Assembly (NCBI RefSeq): GCF_026385475.1 | Contig: NZ_JANIDW010000003.1 | Span: 329,266 to 393,265 of the forward strand | Reading direction: 5' to 3' | Source of the DNA: Bombella saccharophila | Lineage (GTDB): Bacteria > Pseudomonadota > Alphaproteobacteria > Acetobacterales > Acetobacteraceae | DNA length: 64,000 bases | Shown here: positions 62,597-64,000 of the stretch, in pieces | Layout of the letters: every line of letters begins with the position of its first letter | Numbering within the stretch: the stretch's first letter is position 1 | Program-made: the position numbers and the translations under genes | The notes under the pieces: model-generated | What the model saw: only the letters and a program-made list of their open reading frames with translations | The model's database searches: none | What the model was told of the DNA's origin: nothing

Positions 62597-63175
62597 ATGC
62601 CCGACAGCATTACATCTTTCGCACAAAAACAGCGTATTCGGCAGGCCTGCCTTGCCGATAGACCATTTGTCACACCACGGCAAAATCGGCAGCTTATCGC
62701 GCGTCTTGCGGTGCTTTTGCAGTCTATAAAACCAAACATAGTGGCTGCCGTATGGCCTTTACCCGGGGAGGTGGATTTACGTCCCCTTTGTAAACAGCTT
62801 GCGCGCGTGGGGTATCAGGTCGCCCTCCCACACACCCCTCCTAAAGGACAGCCTCTTATATTCCGCTGTTGGACAGAAACAACGCGCATGAGGCGAGGTC
62901 GTTTTGGCACGTCCTTTCCCACAGGGCGGCGCTGTAAGCCGGATGTTATACTCGTTCCTCTTGTCGCTTTTGATAGAGCAGGGGGGCGGCTTGGTTATGG
63001 CGGGGGCTATTATGACCGCACCTTACCGCTCTACCCGCAAGCGCGCTTGATAGGGTACGGTTTCTCTCAACAAGAGCAAGCGCACATTCCGATGGATGAG
63101 CATGATCAGCCCCTTCCCATGATCGTAACAGACTCTGAAATCATCCAGACAGCCAGCATGAAGGACATGTTTTGA
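62597..63175 (+). CDS. ygfA: 5-formyltetrahydrofolate cyclo-ligase
   Basis: This enzyme recycles 5-formyl-THF to 5,10-methenyl-THF with ATP. From the ATG at 62597 the protein is 192 residues, with AAVWPLPGEVDLRPL, the nucleotide-binding LVAFDRAGGRLGYGGGYYDRTL, and GYGFSQQEQ near the C-terminus. An in-frame ATG at 62558 lies inside the 6S RNA and is rejected. Linkage with 6S RNA is conserved across proteobacteria. Its TGA overlaps the TTG start of the next gene. Confidence 0.93.
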   Translation: MPDSITSFAQKQRIRQACLADRPFVTPRQNRQLIARLAVLLQSIKPNIVAAVWPLPGEVDLRPLCKQLARVGYQVALPHTPPKGQPLIFRCWTETTRMRRGRFGTSFPTGRRCKPDVILVPLVAFDRAGGRLGYGGGYYDRTLPLYPQARLIGYGFSQQEQAHIPMDEHDQPLPMIVTDSEIIQTASMKDMF

Positions 63176-63987
63176 GACTTTTATTTTTAGGCGATATTGT
63201 TGGCCGTAGCGGGCGTGATGCTGTCTTAGCTGGTTTGAAGGATTGGCGAGAGCAGCTATCTCTTGATGCCGTAATCGCGAATGCCGAAAATGCCTCCCAC
63301 GGCTTTGGGCTATCTCCCCAAATTGCGCGTGATCTTTTGGATGGCGGCGTTGATGTCATCACACTGGGCAATCATGCGTGGGACCGTAAGGATTTAATCG
63401 GTCAATTAGATCAACTCCCCGCGGTTGTACGTCCTGCAAATTATCCAGAGGGCACACCAGGGCAAGGGGGTTGCGTACTAACCCTACCATGCGGGCGGAA
63501 AATTTTGGTCATTAACGTAATGGGCCGCATCTTTATGGATGCGCTGGATGATCCTTTCCGCGCTGTAGATGCAATCCTCTCACGCCATCGCCTCGGTGGG
63601 ACTGTTCATGCTGCCATTTTGGATGTCCATGCTGAAACAACAAGCGAGAAGATGGTCTTTGGTCACCATTATGATGGCCGCTTTTCCCTGATAGTGGGGA
63701 CGCACACGCATATTCCCACCGCCGATCATCGTATCTTAAAAGGGGGGACCGCTTATCAAACCGATGCAGGCATGTGCGGGGACTATGACAGCGTTATCGG
63801 GATGGAAAAGGAAAATGCCATCCGTAAAATGTTAAAGAAAGTCCCAACAGATCGTTTCCAACCAGCAACAGGCAAAGCCACCGTTACAGGCTTGATGGTC
63901 GAGACGGACGATCTTACGGGCCTTGCTATTAGGGTTTGTCCTTTTCGGCATGGTGGTGAGCTTCTGCCCTCCATGCCGGATTTTTAA
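63172..63987 (+). CDS. YmdB-family calcineurin-like metallophosphoesterase
   Basis: A 271-residue phosphodiesterase of the YmdB/TIGR00282 family, some members of which hydrolyse 2',3'-cyclic nucleotides. The binuclear metal ligands are visible: GDIVGRSGR, NAENASHG, LGNHAWD, DVHAETTSEK and GTHTHIPTAD. It starts at TTG 63172, overlapping the ygfA stop by 4 bases (TTGA), with no ATG at a comparable site. Complete, ending just before the window edge. Confidence 0.92.
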   Translation: MRLLFLGDIVGRSGRDAVLAGLKDWREQLSLDAVIANAENASHGFGLSPQIARDLLDGGVDVITLGNHAWDRKDLIGQLDQLPAVVRPANYPEGTPGQGGCVLTLPCGRKILVINVMGRIFMDALDDPFRAVDAILSRHRLGGTVHAAILDVHAETTSEKMVFGHHYDGRFSLIVGTHTHIPTADHRILKGGTAYQTDAGMCGDYDSVIGMEKENAIRKMLKKVPTDRFQPATGKATVTGLMVETDDLTGLAIRVCPFRHGGELLPSMPDF

Positions 63988-64000
63988 TTTTTTTGTAGCG

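Noticed and set aside
1..64000. tRNA genes, CRISPR arrays, insertion sequences and prophage
   Set aside because: Scanning by eye found no cloverleaf TPsiC-type signal, spaced direct repeats, transposase or phage gene. A tRNA or small repeat could still be missed without tRNAscan-SE or a repeat finder.

Overview
The window is gene-dense alphaproteobacterial DNA, most likely from an acetic acid bacterium (Acetobacteraceae). The pointers are a membrane-bound PQQ glucose dehydrogenase of the Gcd type, a zapA-6S RNA-ygfA block, an alphaproteobacterial ftsE-ftsX-ydcF-plsC-DUF2125 cluster leading into a NadQ-type regulator and nadABC, and many 1 to 4 base start/stop overlaps. Genus was not determined. 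I saw no insertion sequence, prophage, CRISPR array or tRNA gene. Almost all of it is housekeeping chromosome.

Layout. 1-6343 (minus): cysQ, a Sua5-type tRNA modification gene, then lptF-lptG-lptD for LPS export, with lptD cut by the window edge. 6476-15429 (plus): pepA, holC, then five overlapping genes for a membrane complex related to group 4 [NiFe] hydrogenases and complex I. Its small subunit follows after an inverted diacylglycerol-kinase-like gene. The large subunit lacks every nickel-ligand cysteine and the small subunit keeps its Fe-S cysteines, so this is an Ehr-like (energy-converting hydrogenase-related) complex and not a hydrogenase. 15345-16911: pssA and psd for phosphatidylethanolamine. 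17042-21201: gloB and the nadA-nadB-nadC operon, whose promoter carries a palindrome next to the nadQ-like regulator. 21202-27016: nadQ, a DUF2125-like protein, plsC, ydcF-like, ftsX, a degenerate ftsE and a small membrane protein. 27144-31086: two soluble histidine kinases and sufE. 31171-34147: a small repeat-bearing secreted protein and gcd.

34530-40081 (plus): rpmI-rplT, pheS-pheT and lpxB. 40091-53005 (minus): trpS, an FKBP lipoprotein, argG, rlmN, tlyA-dxs-ispA-xseB, a purine permease, a glycosyltransferase and lepA. 53058-55861 (minus): OmpA-like, MotA/ExbB-like and MotB-like genes forming a possible non-flagellar proton-driven envelope unit. 55949-59542: suhB, efp, epmB and divergent epmA, which together make and lysylate elongation factor P. 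59590-60677: two coupled lipoproteins, one Gly/Tyr-rich and one with a fasciclin domain. 60697-61661: a ThiE-like protein lacking key residues plus an unknown partner. 61720-63987: a coiled-coil protein, zapA, 6S RNA, ygfA and a ymdB-family phosphodiesterase.

The best candidate for an under-described system is the Ehr-like complex at 8506-15429. It has lost nickel ligands, its antiporter-like subunits seem to lack the usual proton-channel lysines, and no soluble ferredoxin subunit is encoded nearby. The Mot-like trio, the pseudo-receiver kinase pair and the ThiE-like pseudoenzyme come next.
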